DNA of 64,000 nt from Chiridota heheva. Taxonomy: Eukaryota; Echinodermata; Holothuroidea; Apodida; Chiridotidae. The stretch is from contig JAIGNY010004520.1 in assembly GCA_020152595.1 (NCBI GenBank), positions 3,030,001 to 3,094,000 of the forward strand. Reading direction: 5' to 3'. Shown here piece by piece: positions 47,501 through 51,834 of this stretch. The notes below the pieces were generated by a model, which saw only the letters and a list, made by a program, of their open reading frames with translations, was not told where the DNA came from and did not search any database. The position numbers and the translations under genes are program-made. Numbering within the stretch: position 1 is the stretch's first letter; each line of letters starts with the position of its first letter.

Positions 47501-48368
47501 GAAATTTGTTTAGGATTTGTAAGATTGGTGGATAAGACCAGAGCATGTTGAGGATTCCAGTGAGAACGGATTTTGAGTCAGAGAGGATGACGAAGCAGGG
47601 CGGTAGGAGAGTTCTGCAAAGTTTAAAGCTAGGAGGATAGCCATTGCTTCAGCAGAGTAGATGGAGGCTCCATCAGGTCACCTTGAAGAATGAGTGAGGC
47701 TGAGGCAGGCGGCAGCGGCTGCAGAGGAGCCTTTATAGATATCTTTTATATAAGATAGACTTGCTTGACCCCTGAACTAATCATGTAACTTCTTGTAGGG
47801 ACACGTGGTACCTCAGTGGCAGAGTGCCTGACTCATACTCCAACACTACTGGGTTTGTTTCCAACTCTGGGTACCATTTTGTGTTCTTGAGCAAGACACT
47901 TCATTTCTGATTGTTTCTTTTGACTCAGCTGTGACAAGAAGATTAGCTTGGGTAGCTACTGGTGTCTCATCCAGGGGGAGTCAGTACTCTCATCTGCTTG
48001 TATAAAGGAAACTGGGGACAAGCTCTGGCAGCCCATATGAGACTTCATTGCCTCTGGAGGAATTTTTCAACCTTAAAGTTTCTTGTTGTAGGTAGAAGAT
48101 ATCAACATTGGTTGTCATGACTTTTGTTCTTTCTTTTATTGTCTGCTATCATGAGAAATGCAGATGAGTGACCTCAGAAATATTCCTTTGCTTTTTTTGC
48201 TTCTAAATATTTCTTAATTTTTGTTTTTGTCTTCTTACCTTAAGAAAGCTGCATACTCCTTAGCTTCTTCCCTTCTTCCTCTCCAACAGATGTTGACAAA
48301 TTTTCATACCGCGACCTCACCCGAGGACTGGTGTCAAATGGTAGCACTAGTTTGCCTGCTTTGGCCAT
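7675..48368 (-). CDS. 13-exon gene for a long coiled-coil protein, family not recognised
   Basis: Exons in coding order: 48368-48239, 41337-41067, 39550-39442, 33917-33820, 29582-29503, 26415-26209, 25184-25110, 21824-21724, 20623-20496, 17102-16947, 11693-11466, 8581-8489, 7734-7675. Each internal exon has AG and GT borders and the codon phases join across every junction. With one missing base restored in exon 1 the product is 578 residues. After a basic, Ser/Thr-rich N-terminal 120 residues (start MAKAGKLVLPFDTSPR) the rest is Glu/Lys/Arg/Gln-rich helix typical of coiled coils. There is no signal peptide, membrane segment or catalytic motif. The tail ends RTDVMMSFD. Composition and the head-to-head position next to CFAP299 suggest an axonemal, basal-body or centrosomal structural protein, but that is inference. 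I compared it from memory with CFAP53, MNS1, RIBC2, trichoplein, CSPP1 and tektins and found no match. Existence of the gene is near certain; its function is open. Confidence 0.88.
8160..8345 (-). mobile_element. SINE tail in intron 12
   Basis: Reverse complement contains CATCCTGCAATGGACTGGTA and a stretch matching the SINE tail at 57770-57960. It lies between exons 13 and 12 of the coiled-coil gene. Confidence 0.55.
8489..8581 (-). CDS. coiled-coil gene exon 12
   Basis: 93 nt, 31 codons, acceptor TCTTGCAG, donor AGG|GTGAGT. Reads SHVNREEGYITLQQHRMKMQ and ends ILSEVAR. The acceptor's pyrimidine tract is the edge of the 114-bp tandem array at 8585-9605. Confidence 0.9.
8585..9605. repeat. 114-bp tandem array, nine units, dimeric higher-order pattern
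   Basis: Unit starts at about 8585, 8698, 8812, 8926, 9040, 9154, 9268, 9381 and 9491. A GACCAATG/GATCAATG difference alternates strictly from unit to unit, so the recent amplification unit was a 228-bp pair. A tenth, much diverged unit fills 9605-9740. The array lies in intron 11 of the coiled-coil gene and touches the acceptor of exon 12. Because 114 is divisible by 3, an open frame runs through it on the minus strand into that exon. Confidence 0.96.
9978..10530 (+). mobile_element. internally deleted piggyBac-like element
   Basis: Flanked by TTAA at 9974-9977 and 10531-10534. The ends are inverted repeats, CACATTCAGTCCCAGC at the left and GCTGGACTCAATGTG at the right. TTAA target duplication is characteristic of the piggyBac superfamily. 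It carries only the acidic leader described at 10255-10407. Confidence 0.75.
10255..10407 (+). pseudogene. piggyBac transposase N-terminal remnant
   Basis: ATG in CACAAAATGGC opens a 50-residue frame rich in Asp/Glu/Ser (DSDAESDLEPDFVDFDTNSD), the usual look of piggyBac transposase leaders, before a TAA. The catalytic DDD domain is absent. An in-frame ATG also exists at 10210. Its assignment rests mainly on the TTAA-flanked element around it. Confidence 0.55.
10535..11465. other. intron 11 of the coiled-coil gene, short repeats only
   Basis: 11105-11305 holds three copies of a ~60-bp unit containing GAGCTTGGGTACTGACTG. 11320-11385 is an imperfect ATC/ATT microsatellite. Nothing coding seen. 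Confidence 0.6.
11466..11693 (-). CDS. coiled-coil gene exon 11
   Basis: 228 nt, 76 codons, acceptor TTGCAG, donor AAG|GTGAGT. Starts KMVSKLEETEYNLSNRVRDA and ends REQAELYK. It is the clearest coiled-coil exon and noticeably GC-richer than the surrounding introns. Confidence 0.93.
11700..13800. other. intron 10 (part), nothing recognised
   Basis: AT-rich intronic sequence between exons 11 and 10. Short open frames at 12406-12588, 12682-12954 and 13545-13745 lack splice support or family features. Confidence 0.5.
13808..14191. mobile_element. MITE with CTATAGACCTTTTYCAAA ends
   Basis: Left end CTATAGACCTTTTCAAA at 13808-13824, inverted right end TTTGAAAAAGGTCTATAG at 14174-14191. About 384 bp, non-coding. 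Confidence 0.65.
14281..16410 (-). mobile_element. LINE RNase H fragment hosting the 49-bp array
   Basis: On the minus strand the left flank (14281-14332) reads FAIFSDSKSVLLAVLDQK, the RNase H Asp region. The repeat unit reads KAILLTVNFID and the right flank gives STETKAILL, the Glu region. The order matches the LINE copy at 46985-47735 (SAEAMAILLALNFAE and FVILSDSKSVLTGILNML). Confidence 0.75.
14334..16395. repeat. 49-bp minisatellite, about 42 units
   Basis: Unit contains GAGAAGGATGGCCTTAGTAG. Two main variants, AAATTAACAGTGAG and AAATGAAGAGTGAG, plus a TTAAAG/TTATAG difference, occur in blocks, indicating stepwise segmental amplification. A unit of 49 bp cannot keep a reading frame, so the array is not coding. 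Confidence 0.97.
16947..17102 (-). CDS. coiled-coil gene exon 10
   Basis: 156 nt, 52 codons, acceptor TTTTAAG, donor GTG|GTTAGC (weak). Reads VHDARKQKRLQNYSQQKKEG and ends NEDTMKHAV. Confidence 0.88.
17441..19835. mobile_element. MITE split by a satellite expansion
   Basis: 17441-17530 and 19733-19835 are the two arms of the MITE family seen at 3530-4069 (ACTTGAATATCTCC on the left, TTTCTTCACCATTTTGTTTC and AATCCTTTAA on the right). The 29-bp array occupies the interior. Confidence 0.65.
17524..19733. repeat. 29-bp hairpin minisatellite, about 76 units
   Basis: Unit centred on CCTTATTAACAGAATAAGG, a 7-bp perfect inverted repeat around a 5-base loop, joined by TATTGTATCT. Many variants: missing bases, TTACAG loops, AAGATATT forms. 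It lies in intron 9 of the coiled-coil gene, between exons 10 and 9. The unit resembles the MITE's own GAATATCTCCTTAACGGAAT segment. Confidence 0.97.
19870..20075 (+). mobile_element. L2-like LINE C-terminal fragment
   Basis: Reads YVFKSLNNMSPDYIHNCLQF then YQPNRPLR, the usual L2/CR1-group pattern of YK.L...SP.YI...L..Y.P.R.LR. Interrupted by frameshifts. Confidence 0.65.
20036..20345. repeat. dispersed repeat (AAACCTACTAGAAAAATAAA family), copy 1
   Basis: Matches 25330-25672 and 31260-31790, sharing TTGCAATGGAATTGCCTCTA near 20190. Non-coding. Confidence 0.7.
20496..20623 (-). CDS. coiled-coil gene exon 9
   Basis: 128 nt, acceptor TTAAACAG, donor CTC|GTACGT. Reads GRHLLDTKNRLQDNSVTQRK and ends KQIENKLL. 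Only this frame joins in phase with exon 8 (G+AG gives Glu) and leaves a whole codon before exon 10. Confidence 0.9.
20640..21240. other. intron 8 (part), nothing recognised
   Basis: AT-rich intronic sequence between exon 9 and the L2 fragment. No coding or repeat signal I could identify. Confidence 0.45.
21245..21640 (+). mobile_element. L2-like reverse transcriptase fragment
   Basis: Shifted frames read KLLKK, VSDWKCALICPLLKK, SNYRP, SFISKLMEKTVLRQLWPRIE and HQSAYRK, the N-terminal reverse transcriptase blocks of L2-group LINEs. 5'- and 3'-truncated. Confidence 0.75.
21724..21824 (-). CDS. coiled-coil gene exon 8
   Basis: 101 nt, acceptor TTTGCAG, donor G|GTGAGG. Reads KNQRKVNQFEGNKRRLSLEI and ends EEKIRD plus one base. 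Helical. Confidence 0.9.
22000..23090. repeat. four tandem copies of a ~290-bp unit
   Basis: Marker sequences GTACACACTAGCTAA (about 22018, 22308, 22602, 22863) and CCAAAAACAATAGGGCACAT recur in the same order, with 10-20% divergence judged by eye. Non-coding. The short open frames within it are chance. Confidence 0.85.
23579..24437. mobile_element. non-autonomous element with TACCGTATT inverted ends
   Basis: Left TACCGTATTTGAC at 23581, right inverted TCAATACGGTA ending at 24436, consistent with a TA target duplication. The interior is mostly the 18-bp array. No transposase. Confidence 0.65.
23951..24412. repeat. 18-bp minisatellite, about 26 units
   Basis: Unit ACTTATTAGAGGGTGGGC with few variants (ACTAATTAG, CATTTATTAG, GAGCATGGG). 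Read on the plus strand it gives a six-residue RGWALI repeat in an open frame (23908-24465), which I regard as spurious. Confidence 0.97.
24527..24913 (+). repeat. ~390-bp dispersed repeat, copy A
   Basis: Runs from TTTCTCTTTAAGCCTACCCG to GAAAGATATTGCTTCATG. Near-identical copies at 35687-36056 (+), 48925-49295 (-) and 61660-61996 (-). No open frame is conserved among copies. Confidence 0.85.
24955..25085 (-). mobile_element. tRNA-derived SINE fragment
   Basis: Contains GCACTGGTTGGAGACCCACC and a B-box-like GGATCAATCC, matching the copies at 4125 and 30380. Confidence 0.5.
25110..25184 (-). CDS. coiled-coil gene exon 7
   Basis: 75 nt, acceptor TTTACAG, donor CAG|GTGAGA. Reads GTKAESDDRWRLENEMGSKL and ends DTKI plus two bases, joining in phase to exons 6 and 8. 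Confidence 0.9.
25330..25672. repeat. dispersed repeat (AAACCTGCTAGAAAAATAAA family), copy 2
   Basis: Collinear with 31260-31620 including AGTATGACATCACAGCAACA. Lies in the intron between exons 7 and 6. Confidence 0.8.
25888..26140. repeat. G-rich purine repeat (GGAGGTTG/GGGAGGTTG)
   Basis: Irregular 12-13-bp units with runs of 2-5 G on the plus strand, so the transcript of the coiled-coil gene is C-rich here. It begins about 70 bp inside the intron that follows exon 6. Plus-strand DNA could form G-quadruplexes. Confidence 0.85.
26209..26415 (-). CDS. coiled-coil gene exon 6
   Basis: 207 nt, acceptor TTTCTAG, donor GT|GTAAGT. Starts GDLERKYRSKISEIELRRIE, then a long heptad-like stretch ending EQNSSNT plus two bases. 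The following intron opens with a G-rich repeat at 25888-26140. Confidence 0.92.
26494..26790 (-). mobile_element. LINE 3' end (RNase H-bearing family)
   Basis: Aligns by eye with 2697-2960, including AGGGTCAAATTGTGCC and TTATCTG...GAAGAGCTCGG. 5'-truncated. Confidence 0.75.
26815..27235 (+). mobile_element. non-LTR retrotransposon C-terminal fragment
   Basis: Shifted frames read SVLLYGCASWTVTK, RLKLAGHCFRRDNKLVFQLL, THGRRG and TKDFIYDLKEDIGLEVND, the familiar LLYG..W / RLAGH / HG.R tail of LINE polyproteins. Stops and frameshifts show it is dead. Confidence 0.7.
27262..27605. repeat. 47-bp tandem repeat, about 7 units
   Basis: Unit contains ACCTATACCAAGTGGTTGTC followed by TGAGTCATAAAC. 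Variation is confined to TTATCTAAC versus CTCTCTAAC and a few point changes. Confidence 0.95.
27610..28395. other. intron 5 (part), nothing recognised
   Basis: Several overlapping short open frames occur on both strands, but none has splice borders or family features. Confidence 0.45.
28400..28800. repeat. probable dispersed repeat beginning with a TAA tract
   Basis: Starts (TAA)n GGTGCTATTTAAAGAGAGCT and contains CCATTCTTTTGGCCCAGCCA, a sequence style seen in widespread aquatic-animal repeats. No second copy in this window. Confidence 0.4.
29015..29392. mobile_element. MITE / inverted-repeat element
   Basis: ATCTTATTCCGTTTAGG with GTGTTGAAAAGTGACCTTG at the left recurs inverted at 29310-29392. 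Non-coding. A partial relative is at 43055-43100. Confidence 0.6.
29503..29582 (-). CDS. coiled-coil gene exon 5
   Basis: 80 nt, acceptor TTTTCAG, donor AT|GTAAGA. Reads MTKENIEKAISKNQQVKDED and ends KVFLS plus two bases. Short charged helix. Confidence 0.9.
29643..30258. mobile_element. MITE, TTAAAGGAGACATAA family, copy 1
   Basis: Ends TTAAAGGAGACATAAGGTCT and the inverted GACTTTATGTCTCCTTTAA. The interior matches 49911-50478 and 55885-56448 (ACTTCAATCATGAATAAC region). Lies just upstream, in gene sense, of exon 5. Confidence 0.75.
30380..30560 (+). mobile_element. tRNA-derived SINE
   Basis: Reads GTGTGACATGGCGTCGGCTT and a B-box-like AGGGTTTGATTTAC before GTGGGTCTCCAACC. The most complete of the three copies of this family. 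Confidence 0.55.
30777..30944 (+). pseudogene. THAP-domain exon remnant, left arm
   Basis: Starts MLESCCAVGCTN (first zinc-ligand cysteines, C..C pattern) and ends VHTRICSEHFISG (the Cys-x2-His pair), followed by a GTATGT donor. The two halves lie in different frames with two stops between, so it is decayed. Confidence 0.7.
31260..31790. repeat. dispersed repeat (AAACCTGCTAGAAAAATAAA family), copy 3
   Basis: Inserted in the loop of the foldback element. Collinear with 25330-25672 and 20036-20345. Confidence 0.8.
31777..31952. repeat. 21-bp tandem repeat, about 8 units
   Basis: Unit GGAATATTACAAAAAACCAT plus G, at the downstream edge of the preceding repeat, which ends in a similar CATGGGATATTCC sequence in copy 1. 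Confidence 0.93.
32725..32894 (-). pseudogene. THAP-domain exon remnant, right arm
   Basis: Minus strand reads MPDSCCAIGCTYRCVQ, then in shifted frames FPSDPHRRSKLVCAVRYD and VHTRICSEHFISG before a GTATAT donor. It keeps more of the THAP middle (FPxDP motif) than the left arm. Broken by a stop after VQ and frameshifts. Confidence 0.72.
33187..33225. repeat. short hairpin
   Basis: GTCAGACCCGACCTG and CAGGTTGGGTCAGAC are inverted around an 8-10-base loop. Possibly the remains of a MITE end. No function is apparent. Confidence 0.5.
33326..33480 (+). mobile_element. tRNA-derived SINE
   Basis: GCTGTGGTGTAGCAGTTATC (A-box-like) and CTGGGTTCAAGCCTG (B box) with tRNA-like spacing. It does not fold into a clean cloverleaf with matched acceptor arms by eye, so it is a SINE head rather than a tRNA gene. 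Confidence 0.55.
33820..33917 (-). CDS. coiled-coil gene exon 4
   Basis: 98 nt, acceptor TTCTTAG, donor AAT|GTAAGT. Reads IQRKKMAEEKKILDNKQKEF and ends VHSREN. Its two leading bases complete an alanine codon with exon 3. Confidence 0.9.
34745..35520 (+). mobile_element. L2-like LINE 3' end with ATT tail
   Basis: Shifted frames give FDSL, LHLRNIGKLRKYLNST, LHWLPVSHRIMYKILLIVYK, VPLRSGDKLL and GDRSFAVAALRLWNQLPLHI, the standard C-terminal signature of L2-group LINEs. It is followed by GGCGCCTTGAGC and a terminal ATT microsatellite (35470-35519). 5'-truncated, broken frames. Confidence 0.85.
35687..36056 (+). repeat. ~390-bp dispersed repeat, copy B
   Basis: Collinear with copy A at 24527-24913. 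Confidence 0.85.
36735..39235. mobile_element. possible TIR element split by a LINE insertion
   Basis: GACTTCAC...CTCGAGGTCACTCCAGTAC at about 36735-36773 resembles the inverse of 39184-39224. The RTE-like LINE lies between. Only the terminal ~60 bp could be matched by eye. Confidence 0.35.
37120..38835 (-). pseudogene. RTE-like LINE reverse transcriptase pseudogene
   Basis: On the minus strand, successive frames read YGKAPGVDGISIEMWKGSMD (RT block 1-2), MFDSLDRNMMCMIMAHYGVP, YADDIALISSTKEQLQNK (catalytic YADD), KINETKTKIMRI, FVYLGATLSKEGG, LLLYGCETWKLTK and FKRRWRWLGHVLRKDKEN. The endonuclease domain is missing, so the element is 5'-truncated. At least five frameshifts or stops. It sits in intron 3 in the same orientation as the host gene. 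Confidence 0.9.
39285..39410. repeat. solo MITE arm (TTAAAGGATTAG family)
   Basis: TCTGAATATCTCAAAACGGA to CACTGAACTAATCC matches the right arm at 3948-4069. Confidence 0.6.
39442..39550 (-). CDS. coiled-coil gene exon 3
   Basis: 109 nt, acceptor TTGAACAG, donor G|GTAAGA. Starts DHMWQHRQEERDLKRSEGD and ends MRDYEI plus one base. Helical and charged. The intron side of the acceptor is a 24-bp sequence repeated three times (39551-39625) that stays open in the same frame. Confidence 0.88.
39551..39625. repeat. 24-bp sequence in three copies at a splice acceptor
   Basis: GAATGGGAAAACAG with AGTCAAT, three units. On the minus strand each unit supplies a TTTTCCCATTC pyrimidine stretch upstream of exon 3. 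Confidence 0.9.
39660..40560. other. intron 2 (part), nothing recognised
   Basis: AT-rich sequence between exon 3 and a simple-sequence block. No coding signal. Confidence 0.45.
40585..40672. repeat. compound CAA/CAG/CTA microsatellite
   Basis: Runs of AACAAC, CAGCAG, then TACTACTAC in sequence. Confidence 0.95.
41067..41337 (-). CDS. coiled-coil gene exon 2
   Basis: Acceptor ...CAAATAG, donor GAG|GTTAGA, 271 nt. It encodes a hydrophilic linker (EQERKCGPDGFLDSSKYTHS at the start, then Thr/Lys/Ser-rich sequence, ending KDFEKRLKLIE), where the helical region begins. The first base completes an AGA codon with exon 1. An internal TTTCAG|GTAAGA could act as a donor, but the frame stays open through it, so I keep one exon. 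Confidence 0.85.
41650..41960 (-). mobile_element. tRNA-derived SINE
   Basis: Minus strand starts GGGTAGCTCAGTTGCCAGAT with a B-box-like GGGGTTTAAGGCTC, then a body shared with 52040-52345 (CCTCTCTCAACAGATGAATG on the plus strand). Confidence 0.7.
42352..42600 (+). repeat. dispersed repeat starting CCTCCACCAACGAAGTTGGA
   Basis: Begins with a short palindrome around CCAACGAAGTTGG then GTTTGTTTGTTTATC and CTCAAGAACTGATG. From memory this resembles a repeat type widespread in marine animal genomes. One copy here. Confidence 0.5.
43254..43800 (-). mobile_element. LINE 3' end (RNase H-bearing family)
   Basis: 3' end GCACCACAACAGTCAGAGTC (plus strand). The minus strand reads IKHIFLICPLHQNSRSLLSS, the C-terminal zinc-knuckle region that is intact in the 47-kb copy. 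The cysteine part is frameshifted here. Confidence 0.75.
44268..44530. repeat. irregular ~19-bp tandem repeat
   Basis: Units of TGAAAATATGCTATAAACAG with frequent short deletions. Confidence 0.9.
45065..45215 (-). mobile_element. LINE 3' tail (RNase H-bearing family)
   Basis: GCACCACAACAGTCAGAGTC and TGCCAAGAGGGTCTTAAAAG match the 43.25-kb copy. It abuts the flank of the inverted 24-bp satellite. Confidence 0.7.
45240..46140. repeat. 24-bp minisatellite, inverted copy with shared flank
   Basis: Complement of the 1-610 array (CCCATGTCCCACATGGCATC type). The flank at 45240-45310 is the reverse complement of 610-690, including TGGGTGTCAATTTGCATGGG. Units are more degenerate than in the left array. 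Confidence 0.9.
46136..46515. repeat. duplicated ~150-bp segment separated by satellite units
   Basis: 46136-46300 and 46375-46515 share AGTCACATCCT, GTCAGTTCATATA and TATGCCTGATA-like blocks in order, with a few 24-bp-satellite units between them (46310-46375). Confidence 0.7.
46985..47735 (-). mobile_element. LINE RNase H and zinc-knuckle fragment
   Basis: On the minus strand: SAEAMAILLALNFAE (Glu region), FVILSDSKSVLTGILNML (Asp region), then frameshifted segments and the terminal zinc-binding CPTCNTDLSIKHILLTCP. Best-preserved copy of the family; the reverse transcriptase is absent. Confidence 0.85.
47796..48060 (+). mobile_element. tRNA-derived SINE
   Basis: Head with GGTACCTCAGTGGCAGAGTG (A box) and GGGTTTGTTTCCAACTC (degenerate B box), body with GTGTTCTTGAGCAAGACACT, a phrase common in deuterostome SINEs. 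Confidence 0.65.
48239..48368 (-). CDS. coiled-coil gene exon 1 (start codon, one-base frameshift)
   Basis: ATG at 48368-48366 opens MAKAGKLVLPFDTSPR and runs to a TAA that overlaps the donor. The phase needed by exon 2 is the third frame, which reads REEAKEYAAFLR at the 3' end and finishes AG|GTAAG. One base is missing between about 48265 and 48290; with it restored both halves read through as one protein. The alternative, an intron of about 50 bp starting at GTGAGG near 48320, is possible but has a poor acceptor. Confidence 0.75.
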
Positions 48369-48399
48369 GCTATGTGATGTAATTATAATGAGTGATGTA

Positions 48400-48900
48400 C
48401 TGAAGAACACAGCTCAAAACTATAGATGGAAAGAGAATGGTAAAGGATTAGAATGATAAAATCCTAAGACAATGGTGCCCTCTAATTGTCATACAAACTT
48501 TATGAAAAAAAGATAAAAAAATTAAATGACATTTACTTTTTTTTAATTGTAAGATTGTACTGTAGGCCTACTTCATTGATTCAACACTATGCATTTACAA
48601 TCAGTTTATAAATAAATTAAAATATCAACATTCTTGAAACAATGTTTGTAAATGGGAATTAAGCAGCATTTTGTTTAAAGGTAGCAACAGCATTCAGCTT
48701 AAATGAGTTTAAAATATATTAAAAAGCATAAAACAGCAAAACTCACATCAAATTATTTTAAAATCAACAATTTAACATCATTTTAAAACTTAGATACCCA
48801 ATTAGCATAAATTGTGCATTTTGTTTGTGACCTCAGAATGGGAAAACTGGAAAATTGCTCTTAATGCATGTTATTTTATTGTTTTTCAGTCCTTCTCCTA
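48400..48900. promoter_or_regulatory. upstream region of the coiled-coil gene (no motif resolved)
   Basis: Region 5' of the coiled-coil start codon on the minus strand. AT-rich. I see no CpG island, TATA box at a convincing distance or X-box-like RFX site. A 5' UTR exon further up is possible. Confidence 0.25.
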
Positions 48901-48924
48901 AAGGTTTTGAATGGGTGATGTTGG

Positions 48925-49295
48925 TAACCATGAAGCAATATCTTTCCTCAGGAGAAATGGTCCATCAATCATTTACAGTTAATGCACATTATTACCTCAG
49001 TCATTATGATGCACAATTATTTTTATCACCAAACAAACTTCTCCCACTAAGACACTTAAGATGGATGAGTGATTTCAATCACAAAGTGCCTTGATTATTC
49101 AGCTCTGGCTTTGTGTAATCTTATAAACACAAATAGCATTAGGCTACTTGGCTGTGGTGTAGATGGTTGTCAAACAATCATTGTTTGGAGTGGAAACACA
49201 ATAAACTCCGGTTGGTAATTGTCATACCTAAATTTTTAGGATTAACTCAGGTGTCGGGTGCGGGTAGGCTTAAAGAAAAACTTTTCAGCATGACA
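48925..49295 (-). repeat. ~390-bp dispersed repeat, copy C (inverted)
   Basis: Reverse complement of copies A and B, with AAACTTCTCCCACTAAGACA near 49030. Confidence 0.85.
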
Positions 49296-49523
49296 GCGAA
49301 CAGGAAATTTGATATTTTTATACCCTTGATCCAGATGTAACAGTAGAACACATTTTAATGACCTTTGATATTTTAAATTTGGAAAGAAATATAAATCACA
49401 TTATTTAGAATTTTAGCTGTATCCCTGTGCACACATCACTTTTGCACATGCTAAAAATTTGTACAAGTTTACTTTGATTTGTCAAAACTTTCAAATTACT
49501 GTATATGTGCTAATGTGACCATT

Positions 49524-49914
49524 TTAAAGGATTAGTTTAGTGGTCAAGCAAGTCTATCTGATATAAAAGAGGACTTCAAAAGAAACAAAATGGTAAAGAA
49601 AGCATTCAAAAATCTTATTCAGTTAAGGAGATATTTAAGTTTAAAGTTTGGTATCACTATGTAGAAATGACTGAAATCAGACTAGTTGTGATGTCATAGC
49701 CTTAGATTCATTAGTCTTTATGTATTCTATCATATTTTGTCCTTCGATTCTGTGGCTTAGAAACCATGGGATATGTCAAAATAGTAGTAAAACTGAATCT
49801 AGGAAGGGTATTTATAATATACTACCTGAAGAAAGTTTGAAGATAAATAATTCAAATAGTGAAAAAATTAAATAAACTTTCTTCTAAACAGTTGACCACT
49901 GAACTAATCCTTTA
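49524..49914. mobile_element. MITE, TTAAAGGATTAG family
   Basis: Left arm matches 3530-3650; the right arm is shortened to GACCACTGAACTAATCCTTT. Interior ATAATATACTACCTGAAGA is shared with 3780-3800. Confidence 0.75.
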
Positions 49915-50478
49915 AAGGAGACATACAGTCTGATACAATCCTTATTTCATATGATAGAGGATTAACATCTATTAACCAACTATCAAAAACAGCAAGTCAA
50001 ACTCTTAAACTTACAGTATCTCTTGAAAGTTATTCATGTTTGAAGTTGACCCATGGTGGCTGCCATTTTGTTTAATTCTATTTTGAAATGTTGTGCATGA
50101 TGAAACTATTTCCCCAATGTGGATAAGAATTAAAATAAATTTCATTAAAGTTTTTATTCCAAAATTTCAACAGCATGTTTTGATAATTGTATGTATGCCC
50201 AAAAATATCCTTGACCTTTACAAATAAAAAAAACAATTTTTCATGAGCTAGAAAACTTGAGGTAGATTATAGAGAAATTAAATATATTCCAACATCCTGT
50301 GGGTTGATGATATCAGTTTCTACTTGTTCTAAAATTAAAATGGCAGCTCTTATAGTAATAGCATTTCAAAAATTGTCTTAGATTGCTTCGAGAGGTATGG
50401 AACTTGGTCAGAAGAGTTGTTATTATCATTTCTATCATATGAAATAAGAATTGTGTCAGACTTTATGTCTCCTTTAAA
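49911..50478. mobile_element. MITE, TTAAAGGAGACATA family, copy 2
   Basis: Ends TTTAAAGGAGACATACAG and inverted ACTTTATGTCTCCTTTAAAG. It abuts the previous MITE, the two sharing the CCTTTAAAGGAG junction. Confidence 0.75.
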
Positions 50479-50673
50479 GATGGTTCTGCTCAAAGTGTAA
50501 TGCTCTTTCATCTGGGTAAAAAATATGCATGTCCCTATCAATATACAATCAGCAAAATTTAATGTAAACTTTAAAGCACGGTCTTAAATATTCATGTGTA
50601 TGTATTTTCAATATACCACAACAATTATCCAAAGGAAGTCTTAGATGAAAACCCTTATTCTATCAAGGGCTGA

Positions 50674-50931
50674 TTAATGAAGGGTCTTCTGTCTTCCAAG
50701 CAGCAGTCGGGCCCGTTCCGCTTCAGTGACCCGCCCACCGGAATCATGCTGCATATATTTTCGACTTGGCGCACTTGTCACGGGTTCATTAATCTTTACT
50801 TTACCAGAAATTTTGTGAAAATGCGCTCGGGAGGAGGAGTCAGAGACGGGGAACCCAAAACGGCAATAATATCGCCGTGTGGTAGAGTAAGGGTTAAATA
50901 AATGTAAGTAGCCATAGCAAGTGTTTAACAA
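50674..50931 (-). other. GC-rich open frame of unknown nature
   Basis: 85 codons on the minus strand ending GGRVTEAERARLLLGRQKTL. It is much GC-richer than its surroundings over 50700-50880 and hydrophilic. It lacks a usable donor at its 3' side, so it is not an upstream exon of the coiled-coil gene as it stands. It may be a transposed gene piece or an old LINE segment. Not recognised. Confidence 0.25.
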
Positions 50932-50934
50932 AAT

Positions 50935-51830
50935 AAGATTAGGCTAATACAGTAATACGCAGGACATTTGCATTTCAAAATTTGCTACGCCAGCTTTTGG
51001 CAATGACAGATTGCTAACAGTAATTGTTTGATTCACAGCCAAAGGTGAAATTTAATTATTAATTTAATTTCCTGTGTGATGCTTTCTTTAAAAAGTGAAA
51101 GATGTACAAAATAAAGAAATGTTCAATATCAAGCAGGTCAAGTTCATTTATGACTAGAGTGTATTGGTTTCCACAGAATTGGAGAGGTGTTGGGTTTGGT
51201 AAAAATTCCTGTTCAACTTTAAAACAAAATTGAGTTGAAAATACTGAAGGCCTATGTACAGTGGTGCCGCCAGAACAAATTTATTGAGGGGAATAAATCA
51301 ATGTATGTATTTGTGTTTACAACCTATATGGTGGCACTGTGCATGCAAAGCAGGTGCCACAACAGCGAGGGGTCCAGGAAACCTACATTTTTTGTGGTTT
51401 TGGTGGCAGGAAATTACTAAAAAAGGCATGTCAAATACACACCAAGACCATTTTGAATTTTTAGGATAGGGTGAAGGTGGGTGAGGGGGCATGCCAACCA
51501 TTGCCAGTGCCACTGCTTATGTATTAATTTAGTTTGAATATCATTGTAATAAAATTACTGCATGTTTTTCACTTAGATCTTAAGTCTCTAGCTGTGGATG
51601 GGGCAAATTTAACCAAAGTAAATGTTAAAGATGTATTGATATCACTGTTCATTTGCATCAACACCATCTCGAGATACTGTAGATATAGGCCTATAGGTCT
51701 AGTTATTCGATTGCCATACATGTGTATGCCTACCTCTATACCAGACCATTACAGTAATTAATAGCCTTACTGATCTTTTTCTTGTTGGCTGAAATTCATT
51801 GATTGCAATGCTCTCATTTATTGAATAACC
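50935..51830. other. intergenic, nothing recognised
   Basis: Between the two divergent genes. Short open frames only. Confidence 0.4.
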
Positions 51831-51834
51831 TCTG

